NCBI RefSeq assembly: GCF_014202695.1
Contig: NZ_JACHHH010000015.1
Coordinates: 1-42,547 of the forward strand
DNA from: Oribacterium sinus
GTDB lineage: Bacteria; Bacillota; Clostridia; Lachnospirales; Lachnospiraceae
Length of the DNA: 42,547 nucleotides
Reading direction: 5' to 3'
Shown here: in pieces, positions 17,809 through 26,104 of the stretch
How the letters are laid out: every line of letters begins with the position of its first letter
Numbering within the stretch: the first letter of the stretch is position 1
Program-made: the position numbers and the translations under genes
Notes under the pieces: model-generated
What the model was told of the DNA's origin: nothing
What the model saw: only the letters and a program-made list of their open reading frames with translations
Database searches by the model: none

Positions 17809-17854
17809 AAAAAAGGACTGCAGAAAAAGTTATGTTTTCTGCAGTCTTTTTTAT
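17809..17854 (+). terminator. Intrinsic terminator of ssnA-ygfK
   Basis: A perfect 12-bp stem (GACTGCAGAAAA at 17816-17827 with TTTTCTGCAGTC at 17835-17846) and 7-base loop, followed by TTTTTT, start about 12 bases after the ygfK stop. Confidence 0.9.
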
Positions 17855-18082
17855 TTCTTTCTCTTCTTTATTTTGTAACCAAATCTTCCCTTTTCTGTCT
17901 TTCCTAATGTGCTATCATTTTAAGGTGTTGCAAATCCTTAATTATCCTAATGTTTTTAAGAATTTACAATAACCCGGGAACAAGTTGAGTGACAAAGCTA
18001 AGCTTCTAAAGCCTTCCATCGTTCTAAGCTTTCAGAAATAGAAGGAGTGATAGGAGCTTATAAATCTATAAGGAGTGTTATG

Positions 18083-19306
18083 ATGAAAATGTTGAATCGA
18101 AATAAGACGAATCAAGCGCCTTCTTTTATGAAAGGAGCTCTTCTCTCTTTCCTCTTTCTTTGCTTTTTTGCCCTTCTCCCTTTATTCGGAGTAAGAAAAA
18201 GCTTTGCGGAGGAGCATCATTTGAAGTCCTACTATAGTTTGTACGGAGCGGATACCGGCTTCCAAAGCTACAGTAACGATAGCCAAAGGCAGATGAAAGC
18301 AGGAAATTATCCCACCGCAGTAAAGATTCTTTTAAAGCATCAGCCGGAGGGAAGTACCGGTACCATTCAGTATCAGGTCAACATTTCCGGTAGCGGCTGG
18401 AGTAAAACCTATGAGAATGGACAGGTCGCCGGAGAAGGGCAGAGCATGCCTTTAGAGGGAATCCGCGTTTTCCTAAACGGCAATTTAAAAGATCAGTATG
18501 ATGTGTACTATAAAACCTCGGTACTGGGCACCTGGCAGGATTGGGCGAAAAACGGAGAAGACAGCGGAAAAATCGGTGTAGGAATGCACATTGACGGCAT
18601 TTTAGTCACTGTGGTAGCAAAGGGGGAAAGCCCCAGAGAGGAACAGCCGGAGCAGAGCCATAAGGTCTCCAAGAGCAATGTGGACGCTTCCAAGCCCATG
18701 GTTGCCCTGACCTTTGATGACGGTCCCGGAAAATATGAAGACCGTATTCTGGCAGCCTTCCAAAAGTATGGCGGAAAAGGAACCTTCTTCTTCGTAGGAA
18801 CTCAGGCAGAAAAATATCCTTCCGTAGTGAAGCGTGTGGCAGAGGCAGGACATGAAGTTGGTAACCACAGCTATAAGCATGAGAATCTTCCAAAGCTTTC
18901 TCAGGCAGGAGCAAGCCAGTCTCTGGCAAAGACCAACGAAATTTTAAGAAAACTTTCCGGTCAATCCGTTTCTCTGGTTCGCCCTCCCTACGGAGCTACC
19001 TCCGCCAGCGTTAAGGCCGCTTTACAAAGCCAGGGACAGCCTTCCATTCTTTGGAGCATTGATACCCTGGATTGGAAAACCAGAAACTCCAAAAGTACCA
19101 TTAACACGGTATTACAGCACGTAAAGGACGGAGATGTCATCCTGATGCATTCTATCTATTCCCAAAGTGCCGATGCGGCAGAGGTACTGATTCCCGCCTT
19201 ACAGGAAAGAGGCTTCCAGCTGGTAACCGTATCCGAGCTGGCGAAGGCAAAGGGCGTAGACCTGCAGGCAGGACACAACTACGGCTCCTTCCATAAGAAA
19301 GGTTAA
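18083..19306 (+). CDS. Secreted ChW-repeat polysaccharide deacetylase
   Basis: This is an exported carbohydrate esterase family 4 (NodB-type) deacetylase that probably removes acetyl groups from peptidoglycan or another polysaccharide. Seen: a hydrophobic signal/anchor at about residues 17-42. Two ChW-like repeats follow at about 70-190 (NISGSGWSKTYENGQVAGEG, TWQDWAKNGEDSGKIG). The NodB domain spans about 205-395 with LTFDDGPG, metal ligands in GNHSYKHEN, RPPYGATSA and VILMHSIYSQ. The start at 18083 leaves AGGAG 7 bases upstream and gives 407 residues; a second ATG at 18080 is also possible. It is a single gene, flanked by the ygfK terminator and repeat copy C. Family certain; substrate inferred. 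Confidence 0.93.
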   Translation: MKMLNRNKTNQAPSFMKGALLSFLFLCFFALLPLFGVRKSFAEEHHLKSYYSLYGADTGFQSYSNDSQRQMKAGNYPTAVKILLKHQPEGSTGTIQYQVNISGSGWSKTYENGQVAGEGQSMPLEGIRVFLNGNLKDQYDVYYKTSVLGTWQDWAKNGEDSGKIGVGMHIDGILVTVVAKGESPREEQPEQSHKVSKSNVDASKPMVALTFDDGPGKYEDRILAAFQKYGGKGTFFFVGTQAEKYPSVVKRVAEAGHEVGNHSYKHENLPKLSQAGASQSLAKTNEILRKLSGQSVSLVRPPYGATSASVKAALQSQGQPSILWSIDTLDWKTRNSKSTINTVLQHVKDGDVILMHSIYSQSADAAEVLIPALQERGFQLVTVSELAKAKGVDLQAGHNYGSFHKKG

Positions 19307-19312
19307 TGTTCA

Positions 19313-19547
19313 AAGAAAAAAGGAAATAATAAAAGAGCTGAATCAGTAAAGACATCAGAAGGCTTTTCAGAAAAATAACTTCGGAATAAGGGGCAATCTG
19401 AGCCCGCGGGTTCTTGGCTTTTGTTTTATAAAAGCTTAGAACCCCTGCGAGGCGAGGTTAGCGGGAGCGTGCCCCTGTTTCGAAGTTATTTTGTATTGAA
19501 AAGCTAAAATAATAGTCTTTATTCAGCTCTTTTTATTTCCTTTTTTC
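19313..19547. repeat. Long structured hairpin element, copy C
   Basis: It lies between two convergent genes. The outer arms pair (AAAAAAGGAAATAATAAAAG and GAGCTGAAT with ATTCAGCTC and TTTATTTCCTTTTTT; AATAACTTCG with CGAAGTTATT). The core GGGGCAATCTGAGCCCG ... GCGAGGCGAGGTTAGCGG ... GCGTGCCCC matches copy A. The inner stem GGGTTCT-GCTTTT / AAAAGC-AGAACCC differs in sequence from copy A but still pairs. It could terminate transcription from both sides. Confidence 0.75.
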
Positions 19548-19555
19548 TACTTAGA

Positions 19556-20341
19556 TTACCTTCCCATAAGAAGGTTCTTCCGTACTGCCTCCAGGAAGTC
19601 CCTGCAGGACTCGCTGCAGCTGTCCTTGTCTACGGGAATCAGCGCATTGCCACCGATATCCAAAAGATACAACGTCTCCATATCTATGATGTTTTTCAGC
19701 TCTTCATAGTACACAATCATGCTGCTGCGTTCCGTCTTCATCAAAAAGTAGTTTTTATAGAAGGCGATGCTTACCGGTAAATTCAGCTTTTTATTGGAAG
19801 ACCGATACAGATTCTGAAGTTGTCCCTTATAAAGATAAAACAGCAAAAATGGAACAAGAACCATAAGAATTACCATGCAAATGGCAAAAAAGCTATTTCC
19901 CATCCAATACTGAGTAAATGCCAAAAGGCCTAGAGCAAACCAAAAGATAAAAACCAATCCCCAGATTTTCTTCTTATAATAGGACATCATGAAACGAATA
20001 AACTTCTCTTCACCGGGCAAATATCCTGCGGTATATTCCGGAATCTTATCTCCTGCGCGGCGATAACGATGAAGCTCTTCCGTAGTCCATCTTCCGTTTT
20101 TCAGGCCATCTACGTCCTGCTCTGAAGAAGTATTCTTCTGTCCTGCCTCGGTGATTCCTTCCTTGTTCTGTCCTCTTCTATCTTCAGAAAATTCTTCTTG
20201 ATTTTTAGCCCTAAGCTTCTCGGATTCTTCTTCGATAAGATGGTACTGCTCCTCCTTGGATCTTCTGGCATTCCATCTGGCTAAGTCTTCGGAAAGCCCC
20301 ACCAGCTCTTCTTCCATGTCTTTATTTTCTTCTGCTGCCAT
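19556..20341 (-). CDS. YcxB-like two-TM membrane protein
   Basis: This is a 261-residue protein of unknown function. The N-terminal 120 residues are acidic and charged, probably cytoplasmic. Two adjacent TM helices (about residues 128-170; LVFIFWFALGLLAFTQYWMG and FFAICMVILMVLVPFLLFYL) are followed by a C-terminal YcxB-like domain (IAFYKNYFLMKTERSSMIVY, LKNIIDMETLYLLDI, NALIPVDKD). The start MAAEENKDME is selected because AAAGGAA precedes it. It overlaps the end of the flavin reductase gene by 20 bases, implying translational coupling. A longer in-frame extension would lie wholly inside the upstream gene. Family assignment is by motif pattern. Confidence 0.75.
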   Translation of the reverse strand: MAAEENKDMEEELVGLSEDLARWNARRSKEEQYHLIEEESEKLRAKNQEEFSEDRRGQNKEGITEAGQKNTSSEQDVDGLKNGRWTTEELHRYRRAGDKIPEYTAGYLPGEEKFIRFMMSYYKKKIWGLVFIFWFALGLLAFTQYWMGNSFFAICMVILMVLVPFLLFYLYKGQLQNLYRSSNKKLNLPVSIAFYKNYFLMKTERSSMIVYYEELKNIIDMETLYLLDIGGNALIPVDKDSCSESCRDFLEAVRKNLLMGR

Positions 20342-20939
20342 GCTTTTTCCTTTCTGTTCCTGCTGTCTTTTTCTTTGCTCCTTTTCGCACGGAAAATCCG
20401 AAACTTCCCAAGACTTTTCCAAGACCGAAATATTGTCCGTGGGAATAAGCCAAAAGCTTTGCCTTTTCCAGTTGCAAGCGTTTCTTTTCATCCAATAAGG
20501 AAGAGTCTACATGAACCGCCAGGATTTCCGCCAAAAACAGATCGTGACTTCCCAGCTCCAATACCTGCTTTACTTTACATTCCATATTTACCGGGCACTC
20601 TGAAATCATGGGAACGGAAAGCATTTTCCCCTCTTCCTGATGCAAATGCAGCTTTTCCCACTTATTGATATTTCTTCCGGAACGTACACCGGCCTCATCC
20701 GTTTCCCGTACCAAATCTTCCGTAGGAAGATTTACTACAAACTCTCCGGTTTCCATCAACATAGCATGGGAGTAACGCTCCTTCCGAACGGAAATGGAGA
20801 GCATAGCCGGTGTGGAGCAGACTGTTCCTGCCCAGGCCACCGTAAGCATGTTGCTTTCTCCTTTTTTATTTTGACAAGTCACCAGCACAGGAGGCACCGG
20901 ATACAGCATATTTCCGGGCTTCCACATTTCCTTGGCCAT
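20322..20939 (-). CDS. Flavin reductase-like FMN-binding protein
   Basis: This 205-residue cytoplasmic protein of the flavin reductase-like domain family has PGNMLYPVPPVLVTCQN at the N-terminus, NMLTVAWAGTVCSTPAMLSI, FVVNLPTEDLVRETDEAGVRSG, the KVKQVLELGSHDLFLAEILAVHVD core, and YFGLGKVLGSFGFSVRKG near the end. Related proteins bind FMN and may act as flavin reductases or iron-flavoproteins. The partner is not evident. AAAGGAAGCTCT lies before the ATG at 20939; a further in-frame ATG 24 bases upstream has no RBS. It is co-transcribed with the YcxB-like gene. Confidence 0.88.
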   Translation of the reverse strand: MAKEMWKPGNMLYPVPPVLVTCQNKKGESNMLTVAWAGTVCSTPAMLSISVRKERYSHAMLMETGEFVVNLPTEDLVRETDEAGVRSGRNINKWEKLHLHQEEGKMLSVPMISECPVNMECKVKQVLELGSHDLFLAEILAVHVDSSLLDEKKRLQLEKAKLLAYSHGQYFGLGKVLGSFGFSVRKGAKKKTAGTERKKHGSRRK

Positions 20940-21002
20940 AGAGCTTCCTTTCTTCCAAAACAATACAATTCATTGTATCGAGATTAGGATGGAAATTCCT
21001 CT

Positions 21003-21389
21003 TTATACGATGGGGGGATGATCCAAATAGGGGCCCACAAAAGCCAGGAAAAAGCTGAGAATTGCCGCTCCGAACAACATTGTCAGAACAATTCCCACCA
21101 CAATGGCAATCAGCTGGGCTCTGGCAAAATTTCGAATATTCTTATTTTTCGTAGCTCCGAGACTCATGATAATCACCACAATAAGTCCTACCAGAGGAAT
21201 CGCAAAAACCACCTGATACAGGAAGAAGTGAAGAGCCGGTACCACCTTAAGCTCCTCAGGCAGGTCTTCCTCGGAAATATCCCATGGTCCGGGCCTTCTT
21301 TCCAAAGTATCTCTGCTGTACTGTTTTTCCATGCTCTGCTGCTCTCCGCCTACATTACCGTTATTGTTCTCGTATCCCTGTTCTTCCAT
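21003..21389 (-). CDS. Small two-TM membrane protein of unknown function
   Basis: This is a 128-residue protein. The first 55 residues are polar, rich in N, E, Q and G (DISEEDLPEELKVVPALHFF). Two TM helices follow (about 62-84, VVFAIPLVGLIVVIIMSL; about 96-118, LIAIVVGIVLTMLFGAAILS) with NKNIRNFARAQ between them, ending in a short tail. The layout resembles small DUF4190/DUF4870-type membrane proteins, but I cannot name a family. RBS AAAGGAGGCACT is strong. It is on the same strand as, and upstream of, the flavin reductase gene, with a 63-base gap. Confidence 0.75.
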   Translation of the reverse strand: MEEQGYENNNGNVGGEQQSMEKQYSRDTLERRPGPWDISEEDLPEELKVVPALHFFLYQVVFAIPLVGLIVVIIMSLGATKNKNIRNFARAQLIAIVVGIVLTMLFGAAILSFFLAFVGPYLDHPPIV

Positions 21390-21550
21390 AGTGCCTCCTT
21401 TATGCTGTCCTTTTCCAATCCTTCTCCAACCCTTTGTTTATACCATGAATCGGCTTTCGGTAGCAAGCGAAAGGCATTTCAAAACCATCGTTTGCTTTCT
21501 GAAATTGTGCATTATATAATAGAAAAAAACATTTGAAAGGAGAATTTGCT

Positions 21551-23032
21551 ATGTCTTGTACAACAATTTTGGTTGGTAAGGATGCCAGCTACGACGGTTC
21601 CACTATGATCGCCCGTAATATGGATTCCGGTTCCGGAGAGTATACTCTGAAGAAAATGATTTCCGTTTCCGGAAAGAATCCTCCCAAGAAATACCGTTCC
21701 GTGCTGTCTCATGTGGAGATTCCTCTTCCGGACAAGGCACTGGATTACATTTGCTTCCCCAACGCCTTAAACGATAATGGTATCTGGGCAGGCGCCGGCA
21801 CCAACAGTGCCAATGTCTCCGTTTCCGCTACGGAAACCATTACCAGTAACGAGCTGGTACTGGCAGCGGATCCCTTGGTAGTACTTCACAAGGAAGGCAG
21901 GGCAGAAATTCCCGGAGGCATCGGGGAAGAAGATATGGTAAGCTTGCTGCTGCCCTATATTCATTCCGCAAGAGAAGGAGTCCTTCGTCTCGGAGAGCTT
22001 TTGGAAAAGTACGGCACCTATGAGATGAACGGAATCGCCTTTTCCGATACCAAGGAGATTTGGTGGCTGGAAACCATCGGCGGACACCATTTCATCGCCA
22101 AAAGAGTTCCGGATGATTCCTATGTGATGATGGCCAACCAGCAAGGCATCGACTCCTTTGATTTAAAGGATGCCTTCGGAAAGCAGGAATCCCATATCTG
22201 CTCCAAGGATTTAAGGGAATTTATCGCAGAGCATCATTTGAATCTTTCCTATGAGGAAGAGTTCAATCCAAGAGACGCCTTCGGTAGCCACTCCGATGCG
22301 GACCATGTGTATAACACTCCCAGAACCTGGTATATGCTGAAGACCTTGAATCCCCACTGCTTCCGTTATGAAGGGGAAAATGCAGACTTCACCCCGGATT
22401 CCGATGACATCCCCTGGAGCATGGTGCCGGAGAAGAAGATTAGTCCCATGGATGTAAAATACGTGCTCTCCTCTCATTTCCAAGGCACCAAATATGACTG
22501 CTACGGAAAATACGGTGATGCCAGTCATGTGGGACAGTTCCGTCCCATCGGCATCGAGCGCACCTGTTTCCTGTCTCTCCATCAGAATAAAGAAGAAAAG
22601 ATTAAGGACTTGGAGTGCATTACCTGGCTTGCCTTCGGAAGCAATGTCTTTAATGCCCTGATTCCCCTCTTCTCCTCCGTGGGAAAGATTCCCGCTTACT
22701 TCAGCACCACCAGGAAGGAAGTCAGCACCGACAGCTTTTATTGGAACAACCGGCTCATCGGCGCTTTGGCAAATGCTTCCTACGCCATCAGCCGTTTCCA
22801 CGTGGAGCGCTATCAGAACTCCGTACAAGCCAAGTGCTATCAGCTGATTCTGGAGTGCAAGAAGGAAATTGCAAAGAAAAAGAGAAGTCAGGAAGAAATT
22901 CGAGCAATGCTGGAAGAATGCAATGAAAAGATTGCCCGTTGTGCCAAGCAGGAAACCGCCGAGCTTTTGGACAAGGTATTGTTTGAAGCCAGCAGCGTGA
23001 TGAAAAACTCCTATTCCCGCTCCGACGCTTAG
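21551..23032 (+). CDS. C69-family dipeptidase
   Basis: This cytoplasmic dipeptidase belongs to peptidase family C69 (PepD/PepDA type, N-terminal nucleophile hydrolase), 493 residues. The N-terminus MSCTTILVGKDASYDGSTMI carries the expected nucleophilic cysteine at residue 3, followed by ARNMDSG. Further family features are ALNDNGIWAGAGTNSANVSVSATE, EIWWLETIGGHHFIAKRVPD and RTWYMLKTLNP. It probably releases amino acids from dipeptides and precedes a DUF819 membrane protein. AAAGGAG with 9-base spacing supports the start at 21551. Confidence 0.93.
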   Translation: MSCTTILVGKDASYDGSTMIARNMDSGSGEYTLKKMISVSGKNPPKKYRSVLSHVEIPLPDKALDYICFPNALNDNGIWAGAGTNSANVSVSATETITSNELVLAADPLVVLHKEGRAEIPGGIGEEDMVSLLLPYIHSAREGVLRLGELLEKYGTYEMNGIAFSDTKEIWWLETIGGHHFIAKRVPDDSYVMMANQQGIDSFDLKDAFGKQESHICSKDLREFIAEHHLNLSYEEEFNPRDAFGSHSDADHVYNTPRTWYMLKTLNPHCFRYEGENADFTPDSDDIPWSMVPEKKISPMDVKYVLSSHFQGTKYDCYGKYGDASHVGQFRPIGIERTCFLSLHQNKEEKIKDLECITWLAFGSNVFNALIPLFSSVGKIPAYFSTTRKEVSTDSFYWNNRLIGALANASYAISRFHVERYQNSVQAKCYQLILECKKEIAKKKRSQEEIRAMLEECNEKIARCAKQETAELLDKVLFEASSVMKNSYSRSDA

Positions 23033-23067
23033 AGTACTGTAAAGGCGGCATAGGCCAAGCGGCCAAA

Positions 23068-23100
23068 AGGCATTGCCCCTTAAAGCAATAGGCAATGCCT
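23068..23100 (+). repeat. 10-bp inverted repeat between dipeptidase and DUF819 genes
   Basis: AGGCATTGCC (23068-23077) and GGCAATGCCT (23091-23100) form a stem with a 13-base loop. No T run follows. It may be an mRNA-processing or stability hairpin in the two-gene transcript. Confidence 0.4.
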
Positions 23101-23162
23101 AATTGCGAAGCGTAATGCCCCAGGATAAGAGGAAATTCCCCATTATAGAAAGAGGTATATTT

Positions 23163-24374
23163 ATGACAACATTGATTTCCGCGGAAGATACTTGGGCGCT
23201 ATGGACTATTCTGTCCCTTAGCGTGGCTATCTCTATCTACCTGGAACAAAAATATGTCTGGGCCAACAAGATTACCGGCTGTATCTTAGCCACAATCTTC
23301 ACTTTGGTGCTGGCAAACCTGAACATCATCCCTACAGAGTCACCGGTATATGATGCGGTATGGAGCTATGTGGTTCCCCTGGCGGTGCCCCTGCTTCTCT
23401 TCAATGCCAATGTAAAAAAGATTTTAAAAGAATCCGGCAGAATGCTGGCCATCTATCTTCTGAGTAGTGCCGGAACTCTCTTGGGGGGCTTTGTCGCTTA
23501 CTTTAGCTTGAAAAATGCTATCCCCAAGCTCAACGATATTATCCCTATGTTCGTAGGAACCTATACCGGCGGCGCAGTAAACTTCGTGGCAATGTCCGAG
23601 CAGTATGCTGTTCCGGGAAAAACCGTTTCCGCTGCCATCGTTGCGGATAATCTTTTGATGGCACTATATGTTTTCGTCCTTATTTCCCTGCCTTCCATGG
23701 CCATCATCAAAAAACTGTATAAGCAGCCCTATGAGGATGCCCTCTTGGCACAATCCGAAGAGGACCGGGATAAAAACAAAACCATGGCAGCGAAGTTTTG
23801 GGGGGCAAAAAGCATTTCCCTAAAGGACATTGCCTTTGCGGTAGGGATTGCCTTTACCATCGTAACTGTTTCCACCAAGCTCTCCGGAGTCATCAGCGGA
23901 TTCTTCTCCGGAAAGGACGCCTTCAGTCAGTTTATGGGCGGTTTCTTCGGGAACAAATACCTGCTGATTACCACTATTACCATGATGATTGCCTCATTCT
24001 TCCCGAAGCAAATGTCTTCCGTGAAAGGCTCTCAGGAAATCGGTACCTTCCTGATTTACCTCTTCTTTGCGGTAATCGGTGCCCCTGCCTCCATTCTTTT
24101 GATTATTAAAGAATCCCCTCTGCTTTTGGTTCTGGCTTTGATTATGGTAGCGGTAAATATGATTATTTCCCTGATTTTCGGAAAAATCTTCAAGTTCTCC
24201 ATCGAAGAAATCATCATTGCCTCCAATGCCAATATCGGCGGCCCCACAACAGCAGCGGCCATGGCCGTATCCAAAGGTTGGACAGAGCTGATTATCCCGG
24301 GACTACTGATCGGAACTCTGGGCTATGTGATTGGAAATTATCTGGGCATCTTTGTGGGAATGGTTTTGCATTAA
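23163..24374 (+). CDS. DUF819 family integral membrane protein (YjcL-like)
   Basis: This is a 403-residue polytopic membrane protein with about ten or more hydrophobic helices. Motifs are typical of DUF819: AVPLLLFNANVKKILKESGR, a GTYTGGAVNFVAM segment, VADNLLMALYVFVL and IIASNANIGGPTTAAAMA near the C-terminus. DUF819 members resemble secondary transporters; the substrate is unknown. Its position behind a dipeptidase suggests peptide or amino acid handling, which is an inference. Start MTTLISAEDTW has AAAGAGG upstream. An earlier alternative start at 23103 overlaps the intergenic hairpin and lacks an RBS. Confidence 0.88.
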   Translation: MTTLISAEDTWALWTILSLSVAISIYLEQKYVWANKITGCILATIFTLVLANLNIIPTESPVYDAVWSYVVPLAVPLLLFNANVKKILKESGRMLAIYLLSSAGTLLGGFVAYFSLKNAIPKLNDIIPMFVGTYTGGAVNFVAMSEQYAVPGKTVSAAIVADNLLMALYVFVLISLPSMAIIKKLYKQPYEDALLAQSEEDRDKNKTMAAKFWGAKSISLKDIAFAVGIAFTIVTVSTKLSGVISGFFSGKDAFSQFMGGFFGNKYLLITTITMMIASFFPKQMSSVKGSQEIGTFLIYLFFAVIGAPASILLIIKESPLLLVLALIMVAVNMIISLIFGKIFKFSIEEIIIASNANIGGPTTAAAMAVSKGWTELIIPGLLIGTLGYVIGNYLGIFVGMVLH

Positions 24375-24500
24375 ACAAAACTTTACCGACTTTGTAAAAG
24401 AATCTCATTCTGATAAAGCGCAAAAAATCAAAAGAATAAAGCACAAAAAAAGCAGAAGAACAAAACACAAAGAAATCGGAAGAAACAGAAGAAAAAAGAG

Positions 24501-24571
24501 GCTTGCAAAAAATCAAAACTGTCTCCTATACAGCATGAAGACTATGGATATCTTGATTTTTTGTAGGCCCT
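24501..24571 (+). terminator. Terminator between convergent DUF819 and ATPase genes
   Basis: CAAAAAATCAA (24506-24516) pairs with TTGATTTTTTG (24553-24563), flanked by GGC/GCC pairing, and is followed by TTTTT. The loop is long (about 36 bases). The 24375-24500 stretch before it is very A/G-rich and holds no supported gene. Confidence 0.6.
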
Positions 24572-24575
24572 TTTT

Positions 24576-25892
24576 CTAGTTCAGTAGCCAATCAATTAAG
24601 CTTACAACATGAATTCCCTCATATTCCTCGTCCAATGCTTTGTCTAAAGTAATCACCATTTTTGTATAATTATCGGGAATTTGCTGTAAAGGCTTCAATT
24701 CTCTGTTTCTTACCGTCTCCTCCAGCATGCTCTCCGTAACTTGTACATAAAGCTTTTCATTGGCCTTTGTAGCAACAAAATCAAGCTCCAAACTAGCTAT
24801 TTTTCCAATAGCAACATCATAGCCTCGGCGCAATAATTCAAAATACACTATATTTTCCAAGCTATGTCCCCTATCTCTATCCCGAAAACCTAAGAGATAA
24901 TTTCTTAATCCGATATCCACGATGTAATATTTCCCCAGAGTTCTCAAATACTCCTTCCCCTTAATATCAAATCGCTTGACTTCGTAGAACATAAAGGATT
25001 CTTTTAAAGCGCTTACATAAGTTGCTATAGTTTGGGTTGCCGGCCTCCCCTGCCTCTCACGATTTTCCAGCAAATTTTCCGATACCAGAGTATTGCTCAC
25101 GGAATTTAAGGATGTAGTGTTGCCGATATTATCAGCTAAAAATAGTATGATTTTTCTAAGAAGCTCCGCATCCGTAATCTGCCGCTGTCCTCTTCTTTTT
25201 TCCCGTTCTAAGATGTCTCGAAGCACCACCGTTGAATAGATGCCGTCCAGCGCAGTCATCACTCTATCTTGCTCCAAGCCAAAATCTGCAATTCCTGGCA
25301 TTCCGCCATAGCGCATGTAAGCATCAAGTAAATCTCTTGTTTCTGCGATTTCTCCATTTTCCTTCCAGGCACGTTTTTTTGTTTCCCCAATAGGAGTCTG
25401 ATAGTCTTTCAAAATATAACCATGAAAGTCTATGAATTCCTTAAAGGACAACGGATACATTTTCACTTCTATATATCTTCCGGCCAAGTAGGTGGAATAC
25501 TCCGAAGACAAAAGATAGGAATTCGATCCTGTAATATAAATATCGCAGTTAAAATCTACTCGAAAGGAATTAATTGCATTTTCCCATTGATGAATTCTTT
25601 GTAATTCATCAAAAAACAAATAAGTTCTTTGATTCTTCGAAATCTTTTTTTTCACATAAGCATATAAATCCTTATAACTCATTTCTTGAAATTCTAAGGA
25701 TTCAAAATTGATTGCTATAATCTGCTCTTGTTTTACTCCCGAATGCAAGAGATGTTCCTGCATCAGCTTTAAAAGACTGGACTTACCACACCTTCTGATT
25801 CCCGTAATAACCTTCACCGGCTCCGTGTCTTTAAAAGCAATCAATTTATTCAAGTAAATACCACGTTTCTTTAATTTTCTATTCTCGTCCAC
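24576..25892 (-). CDS. AAA-type ATPase with DUF4143 domain
   Basis: This is a 438-residue P-loop ATPase. The Walker A-like motif is GIRRCGKSSLLKLM (about residue 38). Walker B-like residues are in TYLFFDELQRIHQWENAI (about 95), followed by the sensor-type YITGSNSYLLSSE. The SLSFKEF-like segment YPLSFKEFIDFHG and a winged-helix/DUF4143 C-terminal nuclease-like region (NIVYFELLRRGYDVAIGK, LELDFVATKANEKLYVQVTES) follow. Such proteins are widespread in Firmicutes and Bacteroidetes, are often multicopy, and have no settled role. The start codon is GTG with AAGGAGG 8 bases upstream. A long inverted repeat sits immediately upstream. Confidence 0.9.
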   Translation of the reverse strand: MDENRKLKKRGIYLNKLIAFKDTEPVKVITGIRRCGKSSLLKLMQEHLLHSGVKQEQIIAINFESLEFQEMSYKDLYAYVKKKISKNQRTYLFFDELQRIHQWENAINSFRVDFNCDIYITGSNSYLLSSEYSTYLAGRYIEVKMYPLSFKEFIDFHGYILKDYQTPIGETKKRAWKENGEIAETRDLLDAYMRYGGMPGIADFGLEQDRVMTALDGIYSTVVLRDILEREKRRGQRQITDAELLRKIILFLADNIGNTTSLNSVSNTLVSENLLENRERQGRPATQTIATYVSALKESFMFYEVKRFDIKGKEYLRTLGKYYIVDIGLRNYLLGFRDRDRGHSLENIVYFELLRRGYDVAIGKIASLELDFVATKANEKLYVQVTESMLEETVRNRELKPLQQIPDNYTKMVITLDKALDEEYEGIHVVSLIDWLLN

Positions 25893-25910
25893 CTCTTACA
25901 CCTCCTTGCT

Positions 25911-25978
25911 AAAGTTGATAATAAGAATACCCTAAACTTTTATTTTTTTCAAGTTTAGGGTATTTATCAATCAAACTT
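25911..25978. promoter_or_regulatory. Long inverted repeat upstream of the ATPase gene
   Basis: ATACCCTAAACTT (25926-25938) and AAGTTTAGGGTAT (25951-25963) form a perfect 13-bp inverted repeat. It is extended outward by TTGATAA/TTATCAA after a 5-base bulge and then AAAGTT/AACTTT. It begins about 20 bases before the GTG start of the minus-strand ATPase gene. It could be an operator, an attenuator stem or the end of a small mobile unit. Confidence 0.55.
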
Positions 25979-26104
25979 TTTTATTTTCTATTTTTCCTAT
26001 TCTGCTTTTTCTGCCCCTTGTTTGTCTCCCCTCTATGTTGTAAAATAGTTATGTTGTATTTTTTCTTGTTTGCTGATGAATTTTAAGCTATAAAGGAGGA
26101 TTGC

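Noticed and set aside
22211-23095. 294-codon minus-strand frame inside the C69 dipeptidase gene
   Set aside because: It is antisense to a well-supported gene, has no recognisable motif and no RBS.
23045-23105. tRNA-like string (GGCCAAGCGGCCAAAAGGCA)
   Set aside because: It resembles a tRNA D-arm only; no acceptor stem, anticodon stem or TPsiC arm can be found around it.
24331-24579. Small Lys-rich plus-strand frame after the DUF819 gene
   Set aside because: It overlaps the end of the DUF819 gene and the terminator, is low in complexity and lacks an RBS.
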